A DNA stretch of 16,382 bases from an uncultured beta proteobacterium (GTDB taxonomy: Bacteria > Pseudomonadota > Gammaproteobacteria > Burkholderiales > Rhodocyclaceae): assembly GCA_903933395.1 (NCBI GenBank), contig CAIZKA010000101.1, forward strand, positions 1-16,382, read 5' to 3'. The position numbers and the translations under genes were made by a program. Shown in pieces: positions 6,029-13,577 of this stretch (positions are counted from its first letter, which is position 1; each line of letters begins with the position of its first letter). The notes below the pieces were generated by a model. It saw nothing but the letters and a program-made list of their open reading frames with translations, had not been told where the DNA came from and ran no database searches.

Positions 6029-6271
6029 ATGTCCCATCCAGCAAACATCTATTGTTATCACTGCGGCCGCCAGCACCCCAGCGCTGAAATGCGCCAGATC
6101 GAAACCAAGGGGGGGAAGAAATGGCGCTGCATCAAGTCCATCGAGGCGACCAAATTGAACAGCGCGCAGCGTGATGCCTTCGGCAAGACTGTCACCATGA
6201 TAAACAGGGCCGAACATCAGGCGCGCGTCAAGGCCAGGCTCAACGCCGAACGGCTGCTGGCTGCCGGATAG
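6029..6271 (+). CDS. Small possible zinc-binding protein, unknown
   Basis: An 80-residue protein from ATG 6029. The N-terminal part has CYHC (Cys9, Cys12), a nearby His14 and His16 and a further Cys34 in KKWRC, which suggests a small zinc-binding knuckle. The second half (about 42-80) is a long charged helix (NSAQRDAFGKTVTMINRAEHQARVKARLNAERLL). I do not recognise a named family. A longer in-frame extension upstream to 5918 overlaps the FKBP gene and is rejected. No strong ribosome binding site is visible. Confidence 0.62.
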   Translation: MSHPANIYCYHCGRQHPSAEMRQIETKGGKKWRCIKSIEATKLNSAQRDAFGKTVTMINRAEHQARVKARLNAERLLAAG

Positions 6272-6296
6272 CATCGCACGGGGGGATCTGCACGTC

Positions 6297-6641
6297 ATGC
6301 GCGCCGTCTGCCGCGGCCTTGCAGCCTCACTGTTGCTCTTTCTCGCCGCATCGCCTGTGGCGGCGCAGGTAGGTAGCGATCAGTTGCAGCAGTTCCGCCA
6401 GGAAGCAGAGGCATTCAACCGTCAGGATCCTTTCGCCAACGCTTATCGCGCCGGCCACTACAACGGCTATCTGGCGGGCGTCCTCGATGCCCTGCAAGGC
6501 CGCAGCGTGTGTTTCAAGGAGTGCATCTGCGAGCTCGACAAGATGGTCGAACGACATCTTGCGGATCATCCGGAGGCAAAAGATCGCCCGGTGACCGAAT
6601 GGCTGGTGCCGCTGATGGAATCAAGGTTTCCTTGCAAGTAG
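6297..6641 (+). CDS. Exported Rap1a/Tai-like protein
   Basis: A 114-residue protein. Residues 1-23 are a signal peptide (LAASLLLFLAASPVAA), so the product is periplasmic. The mature part matches the pattern of the Rap1a/Tai family: an early helix with HYNGYLAGVLDALQG (54-68), Cys72-Cys76-Cys78, then LDKMVERHLADHPEAKDRPVTEWL and the ending ESRFPC (Cys113). Characterised members (Rap1a, Tai) are immunity proteins against type VI secretion effectors. Many others stand alone with no effector, as here: no amidase effector or T6SS gene is in the window. The family assignment is by pattern and the role is open. Confidence 0.68.
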   Translation: MRAVCRGLAASLLLFLAASPVAAQVGSDQLQQFRQEAEAFNRQDPFANAYRAGHYNGYLAGVLDALQGRSVCFKECICELDKMVERHLADHPEAKDRPVTEWLVPLMESRFPCK

Positions 6642-6722
6642 GGTTTGTCGCCTGGCCGGCAATGCATGCAAACCGCAGTGGTCCGATCCATTCCCGGTTT
6701 GCGAATCGTGAGAGTCGGCCAG

Positions 6723-6806
6723 CCCTCTCCCTCATTCCCTCTCCCAAGGGGAGAGGGAAGCAGTCTGCCTCCTCTTTCCCTTGGGGGGAGAGGTCGGGAG
6801 CGAGGG
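6723..6806. repeat. Palindromic intergenic repeat cluster (CCCTCTCCC type)
   Basis: A perfect 11-bp stem (TTCCCTCTCCC at 6735-6745, GGGAGAGGGAA at 6749-6759, 3-base loop) is followed by a second imperfect hairpin (6771-6780 with 6783-6793). An outer pair (6729-6739 with 6796-6806) encloses both. The motif belongs to the widespread CCCTCTCCC/GGGAGAGGG intergenic palindromes of proteobacteria, which are probably REP-like elements mobilised in trans. It lies between convergently unrelated, same-strand genes and may attenuate read-through into the beta-oxidation gene. Confidence 0.75.
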
Positions 6807-6855
6807 ATTGGCGGAACGGCGATTGTGCGATGGCCCGCAATGCAGGATAATTCGA

Positions 6856-6872
6856 TTGTATACCGCATACAA
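6856..6872. promoter_or_regulatory. GntR/FadR-like operator palindrome
   Basis: TTGTATACCGCATACAA is a near-perfect palindrome (7 of 8 pairs around a central C). It resembles operators of the FadR subfamily of GntR regulators, which often contain TTGTATAC/GTATACAA. It lies 12 bases before the start of the beta-oxidation gene and overlaps its ribosome binding site (AAAGGA, 6871-6876). A bound repressor there would block expression. The regulator is not in the window, so the assignment is inference. Confidence 0.5.
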
Positions 6873-6883
6873 AGGATGCCGCA

Positions 6884-8896
6884 ATGACCACCACCTTCGC
6901 CAATCCCCTGCTTGCCACGCCCGCACGCGCCCTGCCCCGCTGCATTGCCGTAATCGGTGCCGGCACCATCGGCCCCGACATCGGCTATTACCTCAAGAGC
7001 GCCCTGCCGGGCCTGAAGCTGTTTCTGGTCGATGTTTCGCAGAAGGCCGTGGACGGCGCGCTTCTGCGCTTCCAGGACTATGCGAAGAAGGCCGTGGCCA
7101 GGGGCAAGATGAGCGAGGCCGATGCGGCCGCGGTGACATCGAATCTGGTCGGCACGCTGGACTATGCCGACATCGCCGGCTGCGACTGGGTGATCGAGGC
7201 CGCCACGGAGAACCTGGCGCTGAAACGCAAGATCTTCGCGCAAATCGAAGCCGTGGTCAGGCCCGACGCCCTGATCACCTCCAACACCAGCTCCCTCCCG
7301 GCGGCGCAGATCTTCTCGGCCCTGCAACACAAGGAACGGGCCACGGTGACGCATTTCTTCGCCCCGGCCTGGCGCAACCCGGCGGTGGAAGTCATCGCCT
7401 GGGAGCAGACCGACCCGGCCGTGGTCGAGTACCTGCGCTGGGTGTTCTGCATGACCGGCAAGGTGCCGCTGGTCACCGCCGATGTCGCCTGCTTCATGCT
7501 CGACCGCATTTTCGACAACTGGTGCAATGAATCGGCACTGCTGCTCGACCGCGCCACCGCTGCCGAAGTCGACAGCGTCGCTGCGGAATTCGTCCATGCC
7601 GGCCCCTTCTTCGTGCTCAACCTGGCGCGCGGCAACCCGATCATCACCGAGACCAACACGCTGCAGGCCGAGATGGAAGGCGAGCACTACACACCGGCTC
7701 CGATCTTCCGTTCGGTAGACACCTGGGTCACCGTGCCGCCCGGCAGGAAGGTCGAGGTGACGAAGGACACGGCCAAGGCTGTGCGCGAGCGCCTGCTCGG
7801 CATACTGTTCTCGCAAAGCGTCGACATCGTCGACCGCAAGATCGGTGACTCGGCCGACCTCGACCTGGGCTGCCGGCTGGCACTCGGTTTCAAGAACGGC
7901 CCGCTCGACCTGATGCGCATGCTGGGCGAACCGGCCAGCGGACGCGCCCTGATGCGCCTGCGCGAGGAGCGCCCGGGCATGCCGATGCCGCAGCGTCCGT
8001 TCGACGCCTACCAGGACTTTCTGCGCCACATCCTCGTCGACGATATGGATGGTGTGAAAATCATCACCCTGCGCCGGCCGGAAGCCATGAATGCGCTGCA
8101 CGACGAGATGAACGACGAAATCCTCTCCGTCATCCGCCGCTTCGAGAACGACCCCAAGGTGTCGGGCTTCGTGATCACCGGCTACGGTACGCGCGCCTTC
8201 TGCGCCGGCGCCGACATCGGCCGCTTCGTCGATATGCTGGGCGATGCGCCTGCCTCGGCGCAGTACGCGCGCGACTGCTCCCGCCTGCTGGTGCATCTGG
8301 ACCGGATGAAGAAGCCCGTGGTCGCGGCCCTCAACGGCATGGCGCTGGGCGGCGGCCTCGAACTGGCGATGCGCTGCCATGCCATCGTGGCAATGAAGCG
8401 CGCCTGGCTGCAACTACCGGAAGTGACCCTGGGCATCGTGCCCGGCATCGGCGCCATGGTCGTGCCCTATCGTCGCTGGCCGCATGCGGCGGCGACCTTC
8501 AACGCCATGCTGCGCCAGGCCGAACGCCTGAAGGCATCCCGCGCCCATGAACTGGGCATCGTCAGCGGGTTGGCCGACGACTATCCGTCCCTGATCGGGA
8601 TGGCCGCCGCGCGGGTGCGCGAGCTCGCCGGCAAGGTCACGCCGATCGGCGATGCGCCGGTGGAAGTCGGCATCGAGCCGGTGGAAGCACGCAGCACCGG
8701 TGGCCAGATCCTCAGCCGGGAATGCATAGACATCATGGAGCAGGCCATCCGCGAAGCCGCCGCCGCACCGACGTTTGCCGCCGCCCTCGAAGCCGGCTAC
8801 CTGGCCTTCGGCAGGTCGGCCTGCACCGGCGCCGCCCGCGAGGGCATAACTTCGTTCAAGGAAAAGCGTCCGGCAGATTTCGGCAAGACCAAATAA
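6884..8896 (+). CDS. Bifunctional 3-hydroxyacyl-CoA dehydrogenase / enoyl-CoA hydratase
   Basis: A 670-residue fusion. Residues 20-380 are a 3-hydroxyacyl-CoA dehydrogenase: Rossmann motif IAVIGAGTIGPDIGYYL (21-37), SNTSSLP (133-139), catalytic His157 in THFFAPA with Glu169 in PAVEV, and the C-terminal dimerisation domain. Residues 385-670 are an enoyl-CoA hydratase of the crotonase fold: oxyanion segment FCAGADI (439-445), Glu493 in GGGLELAM and Glu513 in LPEVTLG, the two acid-base glutamates. This order is opposite to FadB and like archaeal crotonyl-CoA hydratase/3-hydroxybutyryl-CoA dehydrogenase fusions. The dehydrogenase half is divergent: HFFNP reads HFFAP, and the usual GFxxNR reads CFMLDR (Asp207 for Asn). 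The N-terminal thiolase partner is not nearby. AAAGGA precedes the ATG. It likely acts in CoA-thioester beta-oxidation; the substrate is unknown. Confidence 0.9.
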   Translation: MTTTFANPLLATPARALPRCIAVIGAGTIGPDIGYYLKSALPGLKLFLVDVSQKAVDGALLRFQDYAKKAVARGKMSEADAAAVTSNLVGTLDYADIAGCDWVIEAATENLALKRKIFAQIEAVVRPDALITSNTSSLPAAQIFSALQHKERATVTHFFAPAWRNPAVEVIAWEQTDPAVVEYLRWVFCMTGKVPLVTADVACFMLDRIFDNWCNESALLLDRATAAEVDSVAAEFVHAGPFFVLNLARGNPIITETNTLQAEMEGEHYTPAPIFRSVDTWVTVPPGRKVEVTKDTAKAVRERLLGILFSQSVDIVDRKIGDSADLDLGCRLALGFKNGPLDLMRMLGEPASGRALMRLREERPGMPMPQRPFDAYQDFLRHILVDDMDGVKIITLRRPEAMNALHDEMNDEILSVIRRFENDPKVSGFVITGYGTRAFCAGADIGRFVDMLGDAPASAQYARDCSRLLVHLDRMKKPVVAALNGMALGGGLELAMRCHAIVAMKRAWLQLPEVTLGIVPGIGAMVVPYRRWPHAAATFNAMLRQAERLKASRAHELGIVSGLADDYPSLIGMAAARVRELAGKVTPIGDAPVEVGIEPVEARSTGGQILSRECIDIMEQAIREAAAAPTFAAALEAGYLAFGRSACTGAAREGITSFKEKRPADFGKTK

Positions 8897-8975
8897 AAGG
8901 GCTTTTCAATTTCTATCGATGTGCACCGCGCGGACCTTCAGCCGCATTGACCGGCAGCCCTGAACAGGCGGACTT

Positions 8976-9914
8976 GTGACCGCGTTTCTTCACCACCTTA
9001 CCCTGTCCTTTCCGCTGTTTTCCCTGGTCTTCGCCGGATATGCCGTAATGCATTTTTCCGGCTTGCCGCGGTCGTGGTCGGAAAAACTGTCGCGCTTCGT
9101 CTTCATGGTGGCCCTGCCGGCCATGCTGTTTCGCCTGATGAGCGACTTCTCCCGCCTGCCGCCCGTCGACACGCGGCTGCTGCTGGCCTTTTTCGGGAGT
9201 TGCCTGATCGTCTTCGCGATCGGGCGCCTGGTGGCATGGAAGGCGTTCGCACTCGACGGCGTGGGGCAGTCCGTTTTCGCTCTCGGCGGCGTCTTCTCAA
9301 ACAACGTCATGCTCGGCCTGCCGCTGGCCAAGCTGGTTCTGGGCGATGCCGCGCTGCCCTCGGTGGCGCTGGTCCTGGTCTTCAATGCGCTGATCCTCTG
9401 GACCCTCGTGACCGTATCGGTCGAATGGGCCCGGCATGGCAGCTTCTCGCTGAAGGGCGGCGCCAAGACCGTCTTCGCCGTTCTGACCAATCCCATCGTG
9501 GCCGGCATATTGGCCGGTACGCTGTTCGGATTCGCGGGATTCTCGATACCGCATCTGGTGGATGTCCCGCTAGAAATCCTCGGCCAGATCGCCGCACCCG
9601 TCGCCTTGCTGGCGCTGGGCATGGGACTGGCGGAATACGGGATCCGCGACCGCTGGCAGATCAGCCTCAGCATCACGGCGCTCAAACTGCTGCTGCAACC
9701 CCTGGTGGTATGGGCACTGGCCCGCTTTCTGGAATTGCCGCCCATGGAGACCCAGGTGGTGGTCCTGCTGGCGTCGATCGGAGTCGGCGTAAATGTCTAC
9801 CTGATGTCGCGCCAGTTCCGGGTCCTGGAAGGACCGGTGGCCGGCAGCCTTGTCCTCTCGACCGCCCTTGCGGCAGTGACGACACCGTTGGTCCTGGCAC
9901 TGGCTCACAACTGA
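8976..9914 (+). CDS. AEC-family permease (auxin efflux carrier/MdcF-like)
   Basis: A 312-residue integral membrane protein starting at GTG 8976. About ten hydrophobic segments are visible in two halves. Family signatures include the early FAGYAVMHF and LSRFVFMVALPAMLFR, the mid segment FSNNVMLGLPLAKLVLGD (the conserved N-x-G-xP-like region) and APVALLALGMGLA in the second half. AEC members export or import organic anions such as malonate or auxin-like acids, driven by ion gradients. It follows the beta-oxidation gene on the same strand after 79 bases, so a link to organic-acid metabolism is possible but not shown. The substrate cannot be read from sequence. Confidence 0.9.
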   Translation: MTAFLHHLTLSFPLFSLVFAGYAVMHFSGLPRSWSEKLSRFVFMVALPAMLFRLMSDFSRLPPVDTRLLLAFFGSCLIVFAIGRLVAWKAFALDGVGQSVFALGGVFSNNVMLGLPLAKLVLGDAALPSVALVLVFNALILWTLVTVSVEWARHGSFSLKGGAKTVFAVLTNPIVAGILAGTLFGFAGFSIPHLVDVPLEILGQIAAPVALLALGMGLAEYGIRDRWQISLSITALKLLLQPLVVWALARFLELPPMETQVVVLLASIGVGVNVYLMSRQFRVLEGPVAGSLVLSTALAAVTTPLVLALAHN

Positions 9915-10123
9915 GTTCCATTGCCAAGTCCGTTGCCGGCTTCTGCCCGAGTGAAGCAACTGCTTCCAGTTTGAATTCCTTGCTGACAGTCTTTCCCTTT
10001 CGACACCTCCAACGATATCCTCTACCTTCAAATGTGTCCGGGAAAGCCGGTCTGGCTCAAAAAGACTGCCATGCCTCCCCCTTTGGTTCCCTTTAGTTCG
10101 ATCCGCTACGTGAGCGACAGCGC

Positions 10124-10348
10124 ATGAAGCTTTCCCGGCTCTGGCAGCCGCGCAACCCGGCCTTCTGGCTGATGATCGTTCTCAACCTGCTGTCGACCCT
10201 GCTGGCCTGGATCGCCCGCAGCTACGAACTGGTGCCGCTGGCGGCATTGATGGTGGCAGGCTTTGCCGTGGCGAATGCGCTGATCGGCCTGCGCCTGATG
10301 TGGGTGCTGATGCGCGAGGAACCGTCCAGGCCCGCGCCCGGCGCCTGA
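10124..10348 (+). CDS. Small two-helix membrane protein, unknown
   Basis: A 74-residue protein with two hydrophobic segments, about residues 14-31 (FWLMIVLNLLSTLLAWIA) and 36-62 (LVPLAALMVAGFAVANALIGLRLMWVL), a basic N terminus (MKLSRLWQPRN) and a polar tail. Both ends are therefore probably cytoplasmic. No ribosome binding site of clear strength precedes the ATG. No family is recognised. It is convergent with the next minus-strand gene (stops 37 bases apart). Confidence 0.65.
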   Translation: MKLSRLWQPRNPAFWLMIVLNLLSTLLAWIARSYELVPLAALMVAGFAVANALIGLRLMWVLMREEPSRPAPGA

Positions 10349-10385
10349 GATTTCCGACGGGCAGTGCCGCCGGGATCAGGCCCGC

Positions 10386-10745
10386 TTACTTCGTGTTGCG
10401 GTCGCGCACGATGGGCGGCACGTACTTGACGGAGAACTTCCAGCCCTCCTCGGTATCGCGTAGCACCAGGGTTTTCGACCCGGCACCGGGTTCGAACAGC
10501 GGCTCGATGCCGACCATCTCGATTGCGCCGAGGCCTTTCACCACGCAGGCGCCGGGCAGCGTGGTGAAGACCGATTCGGCGGCGACCACGACAAAAGCCC
10601 CTTCCTTCGACTGCGAACAGGACAGGCCGCGCGGGACCGCCGCGGGGTCGCGCCGCCAGGTCTCGCGCAAGGCGTCGAGCGCCGCGTGCAGTTCCGGTGT
10701 CATCCTGATCGGCAGCACGACTTCGCGGGACTTATGGTGACTCAT
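10386..10745 (-). CDS. Unknown 119-residue protein, coupled to the membrane gene upstream
   Basis: The ATG at 10745 is chosen over a longer in-frame extension to 10835, because it gives MSHHKSREVVLPIRMTPELHAAL and is preceded by GGGAG 9 bases upstream. Its ATG overlaps the stop of the upstream gene (ATGA), which points to translational coupling. The protein is mixed alpha/beta: helix MTPELHAALDALRETWRRD, then strands SKEGAFVVVAAESVF, KTLVLRDTEEGWKFSVKYVP. It has no signal peptide. No known family recognised. Confidence 0.68.
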   Translation of the reverse strand: MSHHKSREVVLPIRMTPELHAALDALRETWRRDPAAVPRGLSCSQSKEGAFVVVAAESVFTTLPGACVVKGLGAIEMVGIEPLFEPGAGSKTLVLRDTEEGWKFSVKYVPPIVRDRNTK

Positions 10746-10996
10746 GGTTTTGTACTCCCCTCGGCGGGCAACGCCGGCAGCAGCCAGACCAGCAGCAGCG
10801 GAAGCACCGGAATGGACAGCGCGAACAGAACCCACAAGCCGCGCGACCGGTTCTTGCGTTTGGCGATGATGGCGGTCGGAATGGCCGTCACCAGCATCAG
10901 GACGGTCAGGATGGTGGCACTCGCCAGCAGCGACTCAATGTCGGCGGCACTCACGCCCAGTTGGCCCAGCAGGGCGATGGTTTGAGGATCAAGCAT
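10742..10996 (-). CDS. Small two-helix membrane protein, unknown
   Basis: An 84-residue protein. ATG 10996 is chosen because upstream extension to 11128 is Arg/Pro-rich and unlike a protein start. Two hydrophobic segments are visible at about 25-46 (ASATILTVLMLVTAIPTAII) and 54-75 (LWVLFALSIPVLPLLLVWLLPAL), separated by a basic loop AKRKNRSRG that should be cytoplasmic. The stop TGA overlaps the ATG of the next gene by the ATGA arrangement, so the pair forms a two-gene operon. It diverges from the ClpX-like gene, with 143 bases between. No family recognised. Confidence 0.68.
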   Translation of the reverse strand: MLDPQTIALLGQLGVSAADIESLLASATILTVLMLVTAIPTAIIAKRKNRSRGLWVLFALSIPVLPLLLVWLLPALPAEGSTKP

Positions 10997-11139
10997 GCGC
11001 ACAGAATAGCAGCTCGGACCGGTCGTGGCTTGCGGCCCGGCATGCGCCTGCAATTCGCCGCCACGGGCTAACAGAATCGCGGGCCTTGCTGGTAATCTTG
11101 CGCCTGTCCAGTTTCTGCCCAGCGGCACCGCTGCCCATC

Positions 11140-12144
11140 ATGACCCCGAGCCAGATCGTCACTTCCCTCAGCCAGCATGTCGTCGGTCAGGAAGATGCCA
11201 AGCGCCAGCTTGCCGTCGCCATTTACACCCATTACAAAAAGATCGCGCTGGCCGAACCGGACAAAGCGGAGATCATCAAGAGCAACGTGCTCCTGATCGG
11301 TCCCACCGGCACCGGCAAGACCCTGGTCTGCGAGACGCTCGCCCGGATCCTGCAGGTGCCCTTCGTCACCGCGAACGCCACCTCGCTGGCCCAAAGCGAA
11401 TACGTCAATGACGAAATCGAGGCCATCCTGCTGCGGCTCATCGACAAAGCCGAAGGCGACATCGGACGCGCCCAGCGCGGCATCGTTTTCATCGACGAAA
11501 TCGACAAGCTCAAGGCCATCAACGGCCAGCAGGGCCAGATGCGCGGCACCTCGGGCGAGGGGGTCCAGCACGCACTGCTGAAGATCATGGAAGGCGCCCC
11601 GGTCAAGATCAATGGCGAGAAGTACATCGACACCACCCAGGTCCTGTTCATCTGCGGCGGCGCCTTCGTCGGGCTTGACGAGAGCCGTGCCCGGACCCGC
11701 TCCTTCGGTTTCATTTCGACCTCCGAAGACGACAACCAGAAACTGCTCGACCGGCTCAACGAGCGCGTCAAGCCGACCGACCTCGCCGAATTCGGCCTGA
11801 TCCCGGAATTCGCCGGACGCCTGCCGATCATTGCCCACTTCACCCCGCTTTCGCGCGAGATGATGGTCAGGATCATGACCGAACCGAAGAACTCGATCTA
11901 CAAACAGTACTGCCAGATGCTGCACAACGATGGCGTGGAACTCCTCATCGAACCACCCGTGTTCGAGCAGATCGCCGACCTGGCCATGGAGTACAAGGTC
12001 GGTGCGCGCAGCCTGCGCGGCATCTTCGAGGAAATGCTGACACCGACCATGTACCTGCTGCCGGACCACTCCGAGGTACGCCAGGTCCGATTCGCCTCCC
12101 TGTTCGAAGACCCGAAATTCATTGGTACGCGAACTCCGGACTAG
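11140..12144 (+). CDS. ClpX-like AAA+ ATPase lacking the zinc-binding domain
   Basis: A 334-residue protein from ATG 11140 (an in-frame start at 11086 adds unlikely sequence). The AAA+ core is clearly ClpX-like: VVGQEDAKRQLAVAIYTHYKR-type start, Walker A GPTGTGKT (54-61), Walker B GIVFIDEID (114-122), GVQHALLKIMEG, LFICGGAF, arginine finger region IPEFAGRLP (221-229) and sensor 2 GARSLR (288-293). True ClpX (about 420 residues) has an N-terminal Cys4 zinc domain, absent here. The pore-1 GYVG reads EYVN (87-90). The RKH loop is about 10 residues shorter and has lost RKH. The IGF loop that docks ClpP reads SFGFIS (188-193). It is therefore a paralogue, probably an unfoldase with other partners, and not the housekeeping ClpX. 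Confidence 0.88.
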   Translation: MTPSQIVTSLSQHVVGQEDAKRQLAVAIYTHYKKIALAEPDKAEIIKSNVLLIGPTGTGKTLVCETLARILQVPFVTANATSLAQSEYVNDEIEAILLRLIDKAEGDIGRAQRGIVFIDEIDKLKAINGQQGQMRGTSGEGVQHALLKIMEGAPVKINGEKYIDTTQVLFICGGAFVGLDESRARTRSFGFISTSEDDNQKLLDRLNERVKPTDLAEFGLIPEFAGRLPIIAHFTPLSREMMVRIMTEPKNSIYKQYCQMLHNDGVELLIEPPVFEQIADLAMEYKVGARSLRGIFEEMLTPTMYLLPDHSEVRQVRFASLFEDPKFIGTRTPD

Positions 12145-12178
12145 CGGCGTGCGCATGACTTGACTGGCGCCGCTGGGC

Positions 12179-12241
12179 CGTCATCCCGGCGAAGGCCTGG
12201 ATTCAGTTGCCTGCTGGATTCCGGCTTTCGCCGGAATGACG
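12179..12241. repeat. Long inverted repeat of the GTCATTCCGGCGAAAGCC type
   Basis: Two 28-base arms (12179-12206 and 12214-12241) are complementary at 23 of 28 positions around a 7-base loop. The right arm carries the well-known GCCGGAATGAC element, a proteobacterial palindromic repeat found in many copies in some genomes. It lies between the ClpX-like gene (ends 12144) and the reductase (starts 12327). It may act as a bidirectional terminator or be a small mobile repeat. Confidence 0.82.
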
Positions 12242-12326
12242 AATCGGAGGTTTTGCGGTTCGACCCATTCATGAACACCACGCTCGAAACGCCGCAAGCG
12301 CTTCCGCACAACAGGAGAAAAAGAGG

Positions 12327-13574
12327 ATGAACGGAATACTGATCATCGGTGCCGGACTGGCCGGACTGACCGTCGCCGAGACGCTGCGCGCCGAGGGCTA
12401 CGAGGGACCGGTCACTCTGGTCGGCAGCGAGGCCCACCCGCCCTACCATCGTCCGCCGCTGTCCAAGGGTTTCCTGCTGGGCGATACCGCCGAGGCACAA
12501 CTGGCGATGCGCGGCGCGGAAGCCATGGCGAAGAAAAACATCACCCTGAAAGTTCCCGAAGGGACGCAGCGCGCTGGCGCTGGTGCCACGGCAATCGACC
12601 GCAGCGCAAGGCAGGTGACGTTCGGCGACGGCTCGACCCTGCCCTACGACGGCCTTGCCTTGTGCACCGGCGCCCGCCTGCGCCCCCTGCCGCTGGCGGG
12701 CGCCGATTGGCAGGGCATATTCGGCCTACGTTCGCTGGATGACTCGCGGGCCATAAAGGCCACCCTGGAAACCGCGCAAAACGTGGTGATCATCGGCGGC
12801 GGCTTCATCGGCCTCGAGGTCGCGGCCGTCGCCCGCCGCAAGGGCAAGCACGTCACGGTCCTCGAAGCGGCCGACCGTCTCATGGCGCGCGTCGTGCCGC
12901 CGGCGATCTCGCAGTTCTACCTCGATCTGCATGGCAGTCAAGGCGTGGATATCGTGCTCGACGCCCTTGTCTCCGAACTTGCAGGAAGGGACGGATGCGT
13001 TGCCGCGGTCAGGACCAAAGACGGCCGCGAGTTCCCCGCCGACCTGGTCCTTGTCGGCATCGGCGTCATGGCCAATGCTGAACTGGCGCAGGCTGCGGGC
13101 CTTGACGTGGAAGGCGGCATCGTCGTCGACGCCTGCAGCCGCACATCCGACCCGGCTGTCTTTGCCGCCGGCGACTGCACGGTGCGACGCCTGGACGACG
13201 GCAGCCTGCGCCGCCTCGAATCGGTGCAGAACGCCATGGAACAGGCTAAATCGGCTGCCGCGGCGCTGCTCGGGCGCGAACGGCCGTTCACCGCCACACC
13301 CTGGTTCTGGTCCGATCAATATGACGTAAAGCTGCAGATGGCGGGGCTCAGCGCCGGCTTCGACAGTGCGGTGATGCGCGGCGCAACGGACCTCACGGCG
13401 GCGAGTCGCAAGCTTTCCGTTTATTACTACAAGGCCGGCCGGCTGATTGCGATCGATTCGCTGAACCAGTCGGCCGACCACCTGACCGGCCGCAAACTGC
13501 TCGACAAGGGCATTTCGCCCACGCCGGAGCAGGCGGCCGATATTTCCTTCGACCTGAACGGCCTGCTGGTCTGA
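12327..13574 (+). CDS. FAD/NAD(P)-dependent ferredoxin-type reductase
   Basis: A 415-residue protein with ribosome binding sites AGGAG (12312) and AGAGG before the ATG. FAD-binding GAGLAGLTVAETLR (8-21) is followed by the family motif PPYHRPPLSKGFL (38-50). The NAD(P)-binding domain has VVIIGGGFIGLEVAA (about 151-165), and AAGDCTV (about 280-286) is the second FAD contact. The C-terminal reductase domain has TPWFWSDQYDVKLQMAGL. This order and length match ferredoxin or rubredoxin reductases of oxygenase and P450 systems (CamA, BphA4, HcaD type), which pass electrons from NAD(P)H to a [2Fe-2S] partner. No ferredoxin or oxygenase gene is in the window, so the partner is unknown. Confidence 0.93.
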   Translation: MNGILIIGAGLAGLTVAETLRAEGYEGPVTLVGSEAHPPYHRPPLSKGFLLGDTAEAQLAMRGAEAMAKKNITLKVPEGTQRAGAGATAIDRSARQVTFGDGSTLPYDGLALCTGARLRPLPLAGADWQGIFGLRSLDDSRAIKATLETAQNVVIIGGGFIGLEVAAVARRKGKHVTVLEAADRLMARVVPPAISQFYLDLHGSQGVDIVLDALVSELAGRDGCVAAVRTKDGREFPADLVLVGIGVMANAELAQAAGLDVEGGIVVDACSRTSDPAVFAAGDCTVRRLDDGSLRRLESVQNAMEQAKSAAAALLGRERPFTATPWFWSDQYDVKLQMAGLSAGFDSAVMRGATDLTAASRKLSVYYYKAGRLIAIDSLNQSADHLTGRKLLDKGISPTPEQAADISFDLNGLLV

Positions 13575-13577
13575 GAC

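Noticed and set aside
6566..8413. 615-residue open frame on the minus strand opposite the beta-oxidation gene
   Set aside because: It is the antisense shadow of a strongly supported enzyme gene. The His/Asp/Gln/Arg-rich composition is typical of reverse frames in GC-rich coding DNA.
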